From NCBI RefSeq assembly GCF_004795035.1, contig NZ_SSBK01000003.1, positions 124,001 to 188,000 on the forward strand: a DNA stretch of 64,000 nt, in the 5' to 3' direction. Shown piece by piece: positions 25,266 through 33,663 of the stretch; position 1 is the first letter of the stretch; each line of letters opens with the position of its first letter. The position numbers and the translations under genes were made by a program. The DNA comes from Streptomyces sp. A0958. Its GTDB lineage: Bacteria > Actinomycetota > Actinomycetes > Streptomycetales > Streptomycetaceae. The notes under the pieces are model-generated. The model saw only the letters and a list, made by a program, of their open reading frames with translations. It made no database searches and was not told where the DNA came from.

Positions 25266-25489
25266 AGCCGCTCGCCGCGGCTGTGCTCGTTCGCCCTGCG
25301 CACGGCGGCGCTCATCTCGGCCGCGGCGTCCTGAGGCTCGGGACGGCTGTGCTGCGGGCACTCACACGGCGGGAACAGGTTCGAGCCCGGCGGCGGGTCC
25401 GCGCCCTCGTAGGTGTCGATCCTCAGCACCCCGTCCACGCCCCGCTCTTCGGTCAACTGGGCCAGTCGGGCCCGCGCTTCGCTTTTCAT
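25262..25489 (-). CDS. Small PPCxCPQ-motif protein of the second RiPP-like locus
   Basis: A 75-aa protein, MKSEARARLAQLTEERGVDG at the start, with NLFPPCECPQHSRPEP in the middle and a charged helical tail. It shares the PPCxCPQ core with the 70-aa protein at 2617-2829 in the radical SAM locus. It is divergent from the XRE/TPR regulator at 25639 and coupled to the following 37-aa frame. Function unknown; the recurrence beside two peptide loci suggests a common accessory role. Confidence 0.6.
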   Translation of the reverse strand: MKSEARARLAQLTEERGVDGVLRIDTYEGADPPPGSNLFPPCECPQHSRPEPQDAAAEMSAAVRRANEHSRGERL

Positions 25490-25594
25490 CCCTCAGCCCC
25501 TCAGACGATGGCTGCGGCGAGGTCTCGCCGTTCCCTGCTGCCTCTACGCAACCGCGTGGCCACGCACAGCGGTACCGTTGCAGCAGCGCCGGGA

Positions 25595-25620
25595 CTTGAA
25601 AGCCTTGAAAGTTCGCAAGG
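25595..25620. promoter_or_regulatory. Candidate operator upstream of XRE/TPR regulator
   Basis: Direct repeat cttgaaag (25595-25602 and 25604-25611); the second copy also forms the palindrome ccttg-aaagttcg-caagg. It lies 20-45 bp before the regulator start in the 149-bp divergent region, so it may serve both directions. Confidence 0.4.
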
Positions 25621-25638
25621 GCACGGGGAGTTGAGGGC

Positions 25639-26979
25639 ATGGCCACGCGTGAACCGAACGGGGCGCTCGGGCGCCTGCTCGCCGAGAGCCGCTGGACTTA
25701 TCGCCAGTTCGCGCGGGCGGTGAACCGCGTGGGCACCGAGATGGGCACGCCCCTGCGATACGACGAGTCGGCAGTGAGCCACTGGCTGGGTGGCACCGTG
25801 CCTCGCGGAGCCGTGCGGGTGTGCGTCCTGGAAGCCCTCTCACGGCGTCTGGGGCGGCCCGTAACGCACACTGAGGCCGGTCTGCCCGTTCCCCGCGATC
25901 ACTCCCCGACAGCCGCGGATACCGTGGAGGGGCTGATCGACCTCGGGAGGCAGGACATGGACCCATCGCGCCGCAGTGTCCTGGGGGCCGGCCTGTTCTC
26001 CGTCGCACTCACGATTCCCGGGTGGCCGGATGTCATCGGCCGTGCCGAAGCGGTCCAGTCCGGCCGCGCCCGCCGGATCGGCATGAACGAAGTGGACATG
26101 GTCATCGCCATGACCGAGCGCGTCTCAGAACTGGACGACCAGTTCGGCGGTCGCCACGCACGCCCCATGGCCGCCTCGTTCATGGTGAACACCGTGGCGT
26201 CCTACCTGCGCGCCGACGCCCCCGACGACGTGCGGAAAGCGATGTTGTCCGCGGCTTCGGACCTGCTGTACCTGACGGGCTACATGGCCGTGGACGAGGG
26301 GCTGCACGGCCTCGCGCAGCGCTACTACGTCAAGGCGCTGGAGCTCGCGGGCGCTGCCGAGGACCACCTGACCTACTGCACCACGCTGCGCGGCATGAGC
26401 GTCCAGGCGATCGACCTTCGCCACGGGGGAAAGGCCATGGAACTGGCCGACGCGGCGGCAGCCGCCTCCCCGAAGGCCGGGCCTCGCATGCTGGCGTTCC
26501 TTGCCGGCCAGCAAGCACACGCCGCCGCGCAGACCGGCGACCGGACTCGGGCGCTGCGGTACATCCGGGAGGCCGAGACCGCCATGGACCGTGCCGAGTC
26601 GCGCGGCAAGGCGTTCGGCTCGTACGACCCGGCGTCACTCAACTACCACATCAGCCAGGTTCGTTACGAACTCGGCGACGTCTCCGGCGCCATCGAAGCC
26701 ATGCAGCAGTCCGACAAGGTGCGCTACAGCGTCTATCGCCGTGCCCGTGTCCGACACCGCGCCATGCTGGCCGAACGGCAACTGGAGTTCGGCCACCTGG
26801 AAGCGGCCTGCGACACCTGGCACCAGGCGCTCGACGACTACCCCATGGTGCAGTCCGGCCGAGCCGACGACCGGATGAGAAACATGTTCGGCCTTCTCCG
26901 GCCGCATCTGAAGAACACCACTGCGCGGGACCTCTACGACCGCGCACGAACGATCGCGCCGCCTTCTCTGGTCAGCTGA
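25639..26979 (+). CDS. XRE-type HTH/TPR transcriptional regulator
   Basis: A 446-aa protein, ATG after GGGGAGTTGAGGGC. Residues about 8-75 are an HTH-like domain (RWTYRQFARAVNRVG, YDESAVSHWLGG). A hydrophobic stretch at about 115-130 (RRSVLGAGLFSVALTIPGW) resembles a Tat-like segment often seen in this family. The rest is TPR-like helices (RALRYIREAETAMDRAE, GDVSGAIEAMQQSDK). Such Streptomyces regulators sit beside small-peptide and biosynthetic loci and may sense a ligand through the TPR part. It is divergent from the 75-aa gene and the RiPP-like operon. Confidence 0.82.
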   Translation: MATREPNGALGRLLAESRWTYRQFARAVNRVGTEMGTPLRYDESAVSHWLGGTVPRGAVRVCVLEALSRRLGRPVTHTEAGLPVPRDHSPTAADTVEGLIDLGRQDMDPSRRSVLGAGLFSVALTIPGWPDVIGRAEAVQSGRARRIGMNEVDMVIAMTERVSELDDQFGGRHARPMAASFMVNTVASYLRADAPDDVRKAMLSAASDLLYLTGYMAVDEGLHGLAQRYYVKALELAGAAEDHLTYCTTLRGMSVQAIDLRHGGKAMELADAAAAASPKAGPRMLAFLAGQQAHAAAQTGDRTRALRYIREAETAMDRAESRGKAFGSYDPASLNYHISQVRYELGDVSGAIEAMQQSDKVRYSVYRRARVRHRAMLAERQLEFGHLEAACDTWHQALDDYPMVQSGRADDRMRNMFGLLRPHLKNTTARDLYDRARTIAPPSLVS

Positions 26980-27987
26980 CCCGTGCCGTTGGCGACCTCA
27001 GCCACAGAAAGTCAGCCACGACGGCGGGCGCGCCGACCGAGCACCCGCCACGTGTGCCTCCAGCAACCACCCACCGGCCCCAGCCACGCTTCCCGGTGCG
27101 TCACGGCCAGCGGCCACGTTGCGGCCTGAGCGCTGCCGTCGGCCTCGCCTGACGAACGGGCGGGAGGCCGGCTGCCCGGGTCACGGCTGGTTGAACGGCA
27201 ATCCGCGGTGACCGGTGCGGACTTGGCATGCATCCCGCTCTTGCTGGCCGTGCTCGCCGTGGGGCGGCTGTCGGGGTTCTTCACGGTCCGGCTGCCCGTT
27301 CCTCGGGCTTTTGCGGCGCGAGCGGGCGGGGGCCGTCGCGGGCGGTGGCGGAGACATGGAGCCAGCGGCGGCCTGGGGCCGCCGCGCCGCGCGGCCCGCG
27401 CCAGCGGGCCGCCTTGATCCAGTAAAGAAACTTTGGACAGCTCACCCCTTCGGCCGCGTCGGCCGGTGGGGGCGGGCTACTTTGTCATGGATCACACGAT
27501 TTATTGGCTGAATCGCCTATTCAACCGCTATTGCCTGGTTTCGTTCTCGGAGTCGACGAAATCTATCCACAGGTGAACGGTGGTTGGCTCGTCTGGTCGA
27601 GTTATCCACAGGCAAGGGCCACGAGATGCCCGTTTGGGAGAGTTATCCATTTCGTCGACCGCGCTGGCCACGCCAGGGGAAGAGGCCCGTTTCGTGCGGA
27701 TACAGGACGCGTGATCCAGGTCACCTCGCGCGAGGTCACACGCGGGGCACCTCTCGCACCTCTATACGTGATCCGCGATTGCGGGCCGGTGAACATAGCC
27801 AACGATCGCCGGTTAGCCAAACCGGGGATTCTCTGGACCCTTGTCGGCACGGACCAGGAAGCCAGGCCCGCGAAGGGAGTTGATTGTGATGCGCACCACA
27901 TGGGCGGAGCGTCACACCGGGGCTGTCTTCCCCACCTGTAGCAAGCGAGAGGGCCGGACCGGTCCGAGTGCACGAAAGGAGACGGTC
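26980..27987. other. 1-kb AICE non-coding region with origin-like features
   Basis: Several short frames exist but none has convincing composition. What stands out is at 27540-27740: DnaA-box-like TTATCCACA at 27602, similar CTATCCACA (27563) and TTATCCATT (27643), an inverted repeat gtcgacgaaat/atttcgtcgac (27552-27562 and 27649-27659) enclosing them, and a 12-bp palindrome cctcgcgcgagg (27724-27735). It may contain cis-acting replication or transfer sites of the element. Confidence 0.4.
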
Positions 27988-28398
27988 ATGGCGGAACGGG
28001 CGCGAGCGCTGGAGGGGGTCCGCCCTGTCCGCCCGGCGGAACGCGATGCCGGATCGGGGGCTCGCGAGGCGGGCACTGCGGAAATGCCATCCCGCGGGGC
28101 GGGAGTTCGCGGGTCGGGGGGTCGAGCAATCCGCGGGGATGCCTCAGGGTTGGCCCGGCCGGGCGGGCCGCAGACGCTACCGCCGGGCGATGTCTGGCAG
28201 GAGATACCGCACGCACGCAGCAAGAACGGGGTGAGCATGACCGAGCAGGAACAGCAGGTACTGGCCGGGTACGTGGCTCAGCTGGGCGAGCAGGTTGAGC
28301 GGTTGGGCCAGCTGGCGGAAGAGGTGGCGAGCACGCTGGGGGCTATGAAGCGTCCGGCTTCCGCACTTCCTCAAGAACCTGCTGGAAAAGCTGTGTGA
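27988..28398 (+). CDS. Small coiled-coil protein of the AICE (start uncertain)
   Basis: The 136-aa frame starts at ATG 27988 after AAAGGAGAC, a very good ribosome site. Only the last 53 residues (from MTEQEQQVLAGYVAQLGEQV, ATG 28237 after GGGGTGAG) look structured: heptad-like LGEQVERLGQLAEEV. The long N-terminal part is Arg/Gly-rich and may be untranslated. The 3' end overlaps the convergent GntR gene by 56 bp. Function unknown. Confidence 0.5.
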   Translation: MAERARALEGVRPVRPAERDAGSGAREAGTAEMPSRGAGVRGSGGRAIRGDASGLARPGGPQTLPPGDVWQEIPHARSKNGVSMTEQEQQVLAGYVAQLGEQVERLGQLAEEVASTLGAMKRPASALPQEPAGKAV

Positions 28399-28882
28399 GC
28401 TGGTCGACCTGCTGCGTGAGGGTCTCCACCTGCTGGGCCAGGGCGTTGAACTCCGGGCTGGCGTCCGGCCGGGTCAGCGTCCCCGGCTCGGGCTTGGGCT
28501 CGCGCTTGAGTAGCTCGCGCAGTGAGGCCGGGGCCCCAGGGCCGGTCCACAACTCTTTGCGGCCGACCTGCGTCGTGTACCAGGCCGGCGGGGTGTAGTC
28601 GCCGCTGCGCTGGCCCGGGTGCTCGGCGTCGCCGGCCCCTTCGTCCTGGGGTGAGAGGACGAAGCTGCCCCGGCCCTGCACGGTGTGGATCAGGCCCTCG
28701 TCCCGCAGGACGCGCAGTGCGCTGCGGGCGGTCATGTTGGCGACTTCGAAACGCTCTTGCAGCTCGCGGTGGGAGGGCAGCTGTTGGCCGGGCCGTAGAA
28801 CACCCCGCTCAATCTCGTCGCGCAGCACGTCCGCCATCCGCCGGTAGGGCGGTCGCGTGTCGCTGGAGGGCCGTTTCGTCAT
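28343..28882 (-). CDS. GntR-family repressor (KorSA-like) of the AICE
   Basis: A 179-aa protein. Residues 10-80 are a GntR winged helix: YRRMADVLRDEIERGVLRPG, LPSHRELQERFEVANMTARS, ALRVLRDEGLIHTVQGRGSF. The C-terminus is a coiled coil (LAQQVETLTQQVDQLTQLF). In pSAM2 the GntR protein KorSA represses the transfer and replication genes by binding sites in its own and neighbouring promoters. Here the divergent region 28883-29040 holds repeated CTAGC/CCAGC sites and a 14-bp palindrome, which suit autoregulation. Confidence 0.85.
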   Translation of the reverse strand: MTKRPSSDTRPPYRRMADVLRDEIERGVLRPGQQLPSHRELQERFEVANMTARSALRVLRDEGLIHTVQGRGSFVLSPQDEGAGDAEHPGQRSGDYTPPAWYTTQVGRKELWTGPGAPASLRELLKREPKPEPGTLTRPDASPEFNALAQQVETLTQQVDQLTQLFQQVLEEVRKPDAS

Positions 28883-28901
28883 GCTCCCAGACTAGCGGCC
28901 C

Positions 28902-29000
28902 CTAGCCCAGCTATCCCGAGTTCAGCCAACCCGCCTAGCCCAGCACCGCTAAGTCGCTCACCTCTTCCCTGTTGACCCAGCTAGCTGGGCGAGGTAGCTT
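28902..29000 (+). promoter_or_regulatory. Promoter and operator array for the AICE transfer/replication genes
   Basis: Probable promoter: -35 ttgacc (28972-28977), 17-bp spacer, -10 tagctt (28995-29000). The perfect palindrome cccagctagctggg (28976-28989) overlaps the spacer. Two related ctagcccagc sites lie at 28902 and 28934. This arrangement is expected for a GntR repressor covering the promoter. Confidence 0.6.
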
Positions 29001-29046
29001 CCTCCTGTCGGGTCCACCAGGGGCCCCGAATCGCAGGAGTGAACGC

Positions 29047-29445
29047 ATGGCTCGTATCCCCGTCCTCGTCAAGCCGACCGACACCTACATCACCGGCACC
29101 GGCGGCGCCCCGAAAATCAAGAACCCGGAGACGGGGGAGATCGCGACCGACCGCGACACGGGGGAGACCCTCTACACAGTCACGGTGATGCAGATGTCGG
29201 AGGGTCGCGCCGAGATCCTCAAGATCACTGTGCCGGAGTCCGGTCTCCCGGCAGGGCTGGCGCCGGGCGTCATGGTCCGTCCGGTGGACCTGATCGCCAC
29301 CCCGTGGGCCCGCATCTTCAACGGCAGCCTCTCCGACGGCGTCGCTTACCGGGTCACGCGCCTGGAGCTGGTCCAGATTCCGGGCATGGCCGCTCCGGCC
29401 GAGACGGTCTCCGAGTCGGCCGCTGCGGTCAAGAAGGCCGCGTAA
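29047..29445 (+). CDS. Conserved-type AICE hypothetical protein
   Basis: A 132-aa protein, MARIPVLVKPTDTYITGTGG..., with start ATG 29047 after CAGGAG. It looks globular and beta-rich (TLYTVTVMQMSEGRAEILKI, GVAYRVTRLELVQI), with no signal or membrane segment. It is the first gene after the operator region and overlaps the next gene (TAATG). Genes in this slot of pSAM2-like elements usually have no assigned function. Confidence 0.7.
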   Translation: MARIPVLVKPTDTYITGTGGAPKIKNPETGEIATDRDTGETLYTVTVMQMSEGRAEILKITVPESGLPAGLAPGVMVRPVDLIATPWARIFNGSLSDGVAYRVTRLELVQIPGMAAPAETVSESAAAVKKAA

Positions 29446-29690
29446 TGGGCGCCACTGCCGGGCGGGGTTCCGTCACTCCGCCCGGCGGCGGCAAGGGGGC
29501 TTCGTCCCTCTCCGCTGACGTGCTGGCTGCGTTCACCGCCCACGGGATCGAACTGGACTGGATCGCCCAGGGGCACGTCTCCCGCGCGGTTCATGAGGCT
29601 CGGATGTCGGTCTACGGCTACGGGATCTGCGCGGACATCAAGGCGTCCATCGAGGACATGACCGAGCAACGGAAGGGGAGGGCACGATGA
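29445..29690 (+). CDS. Small AICE hypothetical protein upstream of tra
   Basis: An 81-aa protein, coupled at both ends (TAATG with the upstream gene, ATGA with tra). A Gly-rich start leads to a helical part, LSADVLAAFTAHGIELDWIA. No family recognised; tight coupling implies co-expression with Tra. Confidence 0.6.
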   Translation: MGATAGRGSVTPPGGGKGASSLSADVLAAFTAHGIELDWIAQGHVSRAVHEARMSVYGYGICADIKASIEDMTEQRKGRAR

Positions 29691-31093
29691 CTCCGGAAGA
29701 GATCATCGGCTGGGCGCCGGTGGTGCTGGTGGCCTGCACCGCGCTGCTGGCGGTGTGGGTCGTGGTCAAGTCGGTCCGCTACGTGCGGGCGGACAAGGAG
29801 ATGCGCCGGAGCATCCGGCAGGCCGTGAAGATCCGGATGACGTGGGCGCGGCTGGCGAAGATGGCCGGGCTGTCGGTCACCGACCGCACCCCGCCCTGGC
29901 TGTCCTCCCTCAACACGAGCAAGGGCGCTCCGGAGCCCAAGCCGCGTGAACTGGTACCGGTGATCAAGACGCAGCCGGACCGGTACGGGGTGATCGTTCA
30001 CATCAAGCTGCTGCCGAAGGTCGGGATCAAGGAACTCCAGGACAAGGCCCGGTTCCTGGCCGATGCCTGGGGCTGCGTCCGCGTCGCCGTCGAGGCGGGC
30101 AAGCCGGGCCACGCGACCCTGCGGGCGATCCGCCACGACCCGCTGACCGGCCACACCCAGTACGTGCCGACCGGGGGGCCGCCCACCGACTTGACGGTGT
30201 GGCCGGTCGGCCGGGACGAGTACGGGGCCCCGGTCCACATCGAGCTCAAGAACAAGTCGGGGGCGGTGGTCGCGGGCGGTGTCGGCGGCGGCAAGTCCAA
30301 CCAGCTCACCGCGCTGATCACCTACTTCGGGCCGTCCCCGGCCGTGCAGTTCGCGGTGATCGACGGCAAGGTGTCCGACGCTGCCCACGGTGACTACGCG
30401 GACGTGCTGCCCCGTGTGTTCGCGCACGCCGGCCACGACCTGCATGAGGCCAACGCGCTGCTGCGGCGACTGGTCAAGCTGCTCCACGACCGTGCCACGG
30501 CGGCGCGGAAGGTGCTGGGCACGGCGAACATGTGGAACGTCGGCCCCAGTGAACAGTGGCCGCTGGTGATCGCCATCATCGACGAGTCCCACACCTTCTT
30601 CCACGACCACAAGGGCAGTGACAAGGAGACCCGCGCGCTCTCCGCCCTCGCGGCGGAGAACGTCCGCCTGACGGGTCTGCTCGTCAAGGGCGGCCGGTCG
30701 GCCGGGATCTTCACGGTGCCGGCCACCCAGAAGGCGACCGGCGACGCCATCCCCACCTCGATCCGGGACGTGTGCAGCGCTGCCCTGTCCTTCTACCAGC
30801 GCACCACCGAAGCGTCCGTCGCCGCGCTCGGGGATGACATCCGCAACTGGCCGGACATGGACCCGATCAACCTCCAGGGCTCCCAGTACGTAGGTGTCGC
30901 GTCCATGGCCGCCGAAGGGCGCCCCGGCTTCGTCCGCGTCCGCACCCCCTACCTCGACCCCGCCAGTGCCGCGACCGTCGCCCTCGCCACCGCCCACTTC
31001 ACCCAGGACCCGACGGTGCTGCTGGCCAGCCTGACCGCGCCCAGCCTGCGCAAGGCTGAGCCTCCGGAGGACGACGCTCCCGCCGCAGCCTGA
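29687..31093 (+). CDS. traSA: Conjugal transfer DNA translocase, FtsK/SpoIIIE type (Tra)
   Basis: A 468-aa protein with an N-terminal transmembrane helix (PVVLVACTALLAVWVVV). The P-loop is AGGVGGGKSNQLTAL (near residue 200), and the Walker B region is LVIAIIDESHTFF. AICE Tra proteins form membrane hexamers that pump double-stranded plasmid DNA between hyphae, recognising short clt repeats. ATGA overlap with the previous gene. Confidence 0.9.
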   Translation: MTPEEIIGWAPVVLVACTALLAVWVVVKSVRYVRADKEMRRSIRQAVKIRMTWARLAKMAGLSVTDRTPPWLSSLNTSKGAPEPKPRELVPVIKTQPDRYGVIVHIKLLPKVGIKELQDKARFLADAWGCVRVAVEAGKPGHATLRAIRHDPLTGHTQYVPTGGPPTDLTVWPVGRDEYGAPVHIELKNKSGAVVAGGVGGGKSNQLTALITYFGPSPAVQFAVIDGKVSDAAHGDYADVLPRVFAHAGHDLHEANALLRRLVKLLHDRATAARKVLGTANMWNVGPSEQWPLVIAIIDESHTFFHDHKGSDKETRALSALAAENVRLTGLLVKGGRSAGIFTVPATQKATGDAIPTSIRDVCSAALSFYQRTTEASVAALGDDIRNWPDMDPINLQGSQYVGVASMAAEGRPGFVRVRTPYLDPASAATVALATAHFTQDPTVLLASLTAPSLRKAEPPEDDAPAAA

Positions 31094-31145
31094 ACGACCA
31101 ACCCCATAGACGCACCCAACTCCCCCGGAAAGGAGGTGAATTACC

Positions 31146-31862
31146 TTGACGGAAGACCGGACGACGCAGCGCACCATCACCGTTGTGATGATCCTGATCG
31201 CCGCCCTGGCGTTCGTGTTCTCCTTCGGGAACGTCTGGGCCCTGGCCCTGCGGCTCGGAGTCCCGGCCCCGATCGCTCCACTGATCGCGCCCATGGTGGA
31301 CCTGTCAGTGGTCGGACTCCTGGTCGCGCTGCGCTCCCTGTCTCTGCGTGGAGTCCCCGCCGGTGACCTGCGCTCGGCGAATCGGCTCATGCACCTGTCC
31401 GGCCTGTTAACCCTCGCTCTCAACACCGCGCACCCGCTTCTGGCCGGATACTACGGGCGGGCCGCCCTCGACAGCGTGGCCCCGCTGCTCCTGCTCGGCT
31501 GGGGCTCGGTAGGCCCCGCCCTGCTCCGGCACTTCCACGCCATCGCCCCCACCGCCCCCGGTCCCGCGCCAGTACCGGTGTCCGAACCGGTCACGGCACC
31601 GGCTCCTGAGCCGGACACAGAACCGGCCCTGGCCGTGATGGAGCCCGTCGCCGAACCTGCGGCGACCCTCGCCGTCCCGGCTCCGATCACCACTGCCACA
31701 CCGGCCCCAGTGGTGCCGGAGCCGCTGATGGACGCGGCCCGGACCATCGCCGCGTCCCACCTGGCCGCACACGGCGAACCCATCACTGCGATGCAGCTCC
31801 GCACCCATCTCGGCATCGCCCTGCCGCTCGCCACCGCCGCGCACGCGGCCCTGTCGGCCTGA
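31146..31862 (+). CDS. spdB: Spread protein (SpdB-like, DUF2637-type) with a TTA codon
   Basis: A 238-aa protein; TTG start at 31146 behind GGAAAGGAGGTGAA. Four hydrophobic segments occupy residues about 10-125 (VVMILIAALAFVFSFGNVWA, APLIAPMVDLSVVGLLVAL, LMHLSGLLTLALNTAHPLL, APLLLLGWGSVGPALL). A Pro/Ala-rich stalk and a small helical C-terminal domain follow. Spd proteins aid spreading of the element within recipient mycelium. An in-frame TTA at 31407 makes translation dependent on the bldA leucine tRNA, tying transfer to development. Confidence 0.82.
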   Translation: MTEDRTTQRTITVVMILIAALAFVFSFGNVWALALRLGVPAPIAPLIAPMVDLSVVGLLVALRSLSLRGVPAGDLRSANRLMHLSGLLTLALNTAHPLLAGYYGRAALDSVAPLLLLGWGSVGPALLRHFHAIAPTAPGPAPVPVSEPVTAPAPEPDTEPALAVMEPVAEPAATLAVPAPITTATPAPVVPEPLMDAARTIAASHLAAHGEPITAMQLRTHLGIALPLATAAHAALSA

Positions 31863-31999
31863 CCCTCCCGCCGGCCTCCCGGCACCTTCCCCACCCCTGG
31901 CCCTCTGGGCCTGACCCGTCATGTCCTCGGGCAGCACCACCATCCCTCGCCCGGTGCTGCCCGGGGCCTTCCTCATCAGCGGAAAGGATCCTCCTGCCG

Positions 32000-33469
32000 A
32001 TGCCCCGCAACCTCGACCTGCGGCACGTGATCAGCCCCGCTGTCCGGGACCTGATCGAGCTGGCCAACCTCGACAACTTCGACCGCGCCCGCGACCAGAT
32101 CACCCGCCTGCGCGGCTGCACCCGCCCCGTCAACCTCATCGGCCACACCCACACCCGCAACGCCGCCACCGACGAAACGATCCGCTCATACTCCACCAGC
32201 GACGAGCCCGCCGGACGGCTCCTGACCACCTGCGGCAACCGCCGCGCCTCCCGCTGCGCCGCCTGCTCCCGCACCTACGCCGCCGACACCTACCACCTCG
32301 TCCGCGCTGGACTCTGCGGCGGCAAGGACGTCGCCGAGACCGTCCGCACCCACCCCCGCGTCTTCCTCACCCTCACCGCCCCCTCCTTCGGCCCCGTCCA
32401 CAACCGCCCCGCCACCAAGGACGGCAAGCCCCACGCCTGCCGCTGCGGCGACCACCACCCGGAGGACGCCCCCGAACTCGGCACGCCCCTGGCCCCTAGG
32501 ACGTACGACTACACCGGCGCCGTGCTCTGGAACGCCCATGCCGGAGCCCTGTGGGCACGCTTCACCCTCAACCTCCGCCGTGCCCTGGCCGCCCACTTCC
32601 ACATCACCCAGAAGGACATGAAGCAGCTCCTGCGCGTCTCCTTCGCCAAGGTCGCCGAGTACCAGAAGCGCGGCCTGGTCCACTTCCACGCCGTCGTCCG
32701 CATCGACGGCCCCGACGGCCACACCAGTGCCCCGCCAGCCTGGGCAAGCGTGGACGACCTCACCTACGCCATCCGCGCCGCTGTCCGCCGCACCGCCCTC
32801 ACGGTTACCTCCGACACCGTGGGAGACCACGAGATCCGCTGGGGCTCCATGCTCGACGTACAGGAGATCACCGCGCTGGGAGACGGCGAGCTCACCGACG
32901 CCGCGGTAGCCGGGTACGTCGCCAAGTACGCCACCAAGAGCGCCGAGGACTGCGGCACGGTCGACCGCTCGCTGATTTGCGTGGCCTGCTCCGGCCGTGG
33001 CCACGTTCCCGGTGATGTCCTCGCTGAATGCCCCGAATGCGAGGGGACCGGCCACGCCGAGCCCTTCGAAGACCTCCGCGTGCAAGCACACGTCCGGCAG
33101 ATGATCCGCACCTCCTGGGCCCTCGGTGGCCTGCCTGAATTCGTGGACCTCAAGCTCTGCAAGTGGGCCCACATGCTCGGCTTCCGCGGCCACTTCTCCA
33201 CCAAGTCCCGCACCTACTCCACCACCCTCGGCGCCCTCCGCGACGTACGCCGCGCCTGGCGCCTCGCCCAGGCCGACGCCGCCCGCGCCCGCGCCGGCCA
33301 CTCCGTACCCGCCCCGGACACCGTGCTCATCACCGAGTCCTCCTGGGCCTACCTCGCCTCCGGCTACCGCCCCGGCGAAGAACTCCTCGCCAACCAGACC
33401 CGCCACAACATCAACCAGGCCCGCGACGACAAGGAACGGGCCAAGACCGAAGGGGAGGTCTGGCAGTGA
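32000..33469 (+). CDS. repSA: Replication initiator, RepSA-like rolling-circle protein
   Basis: A 489-aa protein. LVHFHAVVRIDG is the HUH metal-binding motif of rolling-circle initiators. The N-terminal CRCGDHHP and RRASRCAACSRTYA look zinc-binding, and the C-terminal LICVACSGRGHVPGDVLAE plus CPECEGTGH adds a second cysteine cluster. It nicks the element's double-strand origin to start replication after excision. AAAGGATCC precedes the ATG, and it overlaps xis by GTGA. Confidence 0.88.
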   Translation: MPRNLDLRHVISPAVRDLIELANLDNFDRARDQITRLRGCTRPVNLIGHTHTRNAATDETIRSYSTSDEPAGRLLTTCGNRRASRCAACSRTYAADTYHLVRAGLCGGKDVAETVRTHPRVFLTLTAPSFGPVHNRPATKDGKPHACRCGDHHPEDAPELGTPLAPRTYDYTGAVLWNAHAGALWARFTLNLRRALAAHFHITQKDMKQLLRVSFAKVAEYQKRGLVHFHAVVRIDGPDGHTSAPPAWASVDDLTYAIRAAVRRTALTVTSDTVGDHEIRWGSMLDVQEITALGDGELTDAAVAGYVAKYATKSAEDCGTVDRSLICVACSGRGHVPGDVLAECPECEGTGHAEPFEDLRVQAHVRQMIRTSWALGGLPEFVDLKLCKWAHMLGFRGHFSTKSRTYSTTLGALRDVRRAWRLAQADAARARAGHSVPAPDTVLITESSWAYLASGYRPGEELLANQTRHNINQARDDKERAKTEGEVWQ

Positions 33470-33663
33470 CCGCCGCACCGACCACCCGCATGCTGACCCT
33501 GGGAGAGGCCCTGGCAGAGCTGCGCATGTCCCGGGCCGCCTTCTACCGGCTCCGCGCACGTGGAAGCGCGCCCCGCTGCCTCAAGCTCCCCAACGGTCAG
33601 CTCCGCATCCGCCGGGCCGACCTCGACGCCTGGTTCAAGGGCTGCGAGGTGCCCGCGTGCTGA
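33466..33663 (+). CDS. xis: Excisionase (MerR-type winged helix, Xis)
   Basis: A 65-aa protein, GTG start overlapping the rep stop. MLTLGEALAELRMSRAAFYR and RRADLDAWFKGCEVPAC show the compact helix-turn-helix of actinomycete excisionases. It helps the integrase in excision. It overlaps the integrase start by 7 bp. Confidence 0.87.
   Translation: MTAAPTTRMLTLGEALAELRMSRAAFYRLRARGSAPRCLKLPNGQLRIRRADLDAWFKGCEVPAC

Noticed and set aside
27012..27941. Several frames of 60-145 aa in the AICE left-core region
   Set aside because: Overlapping on both strands, poor starts, low-complexity composition; region described as non-coding with cis elements.
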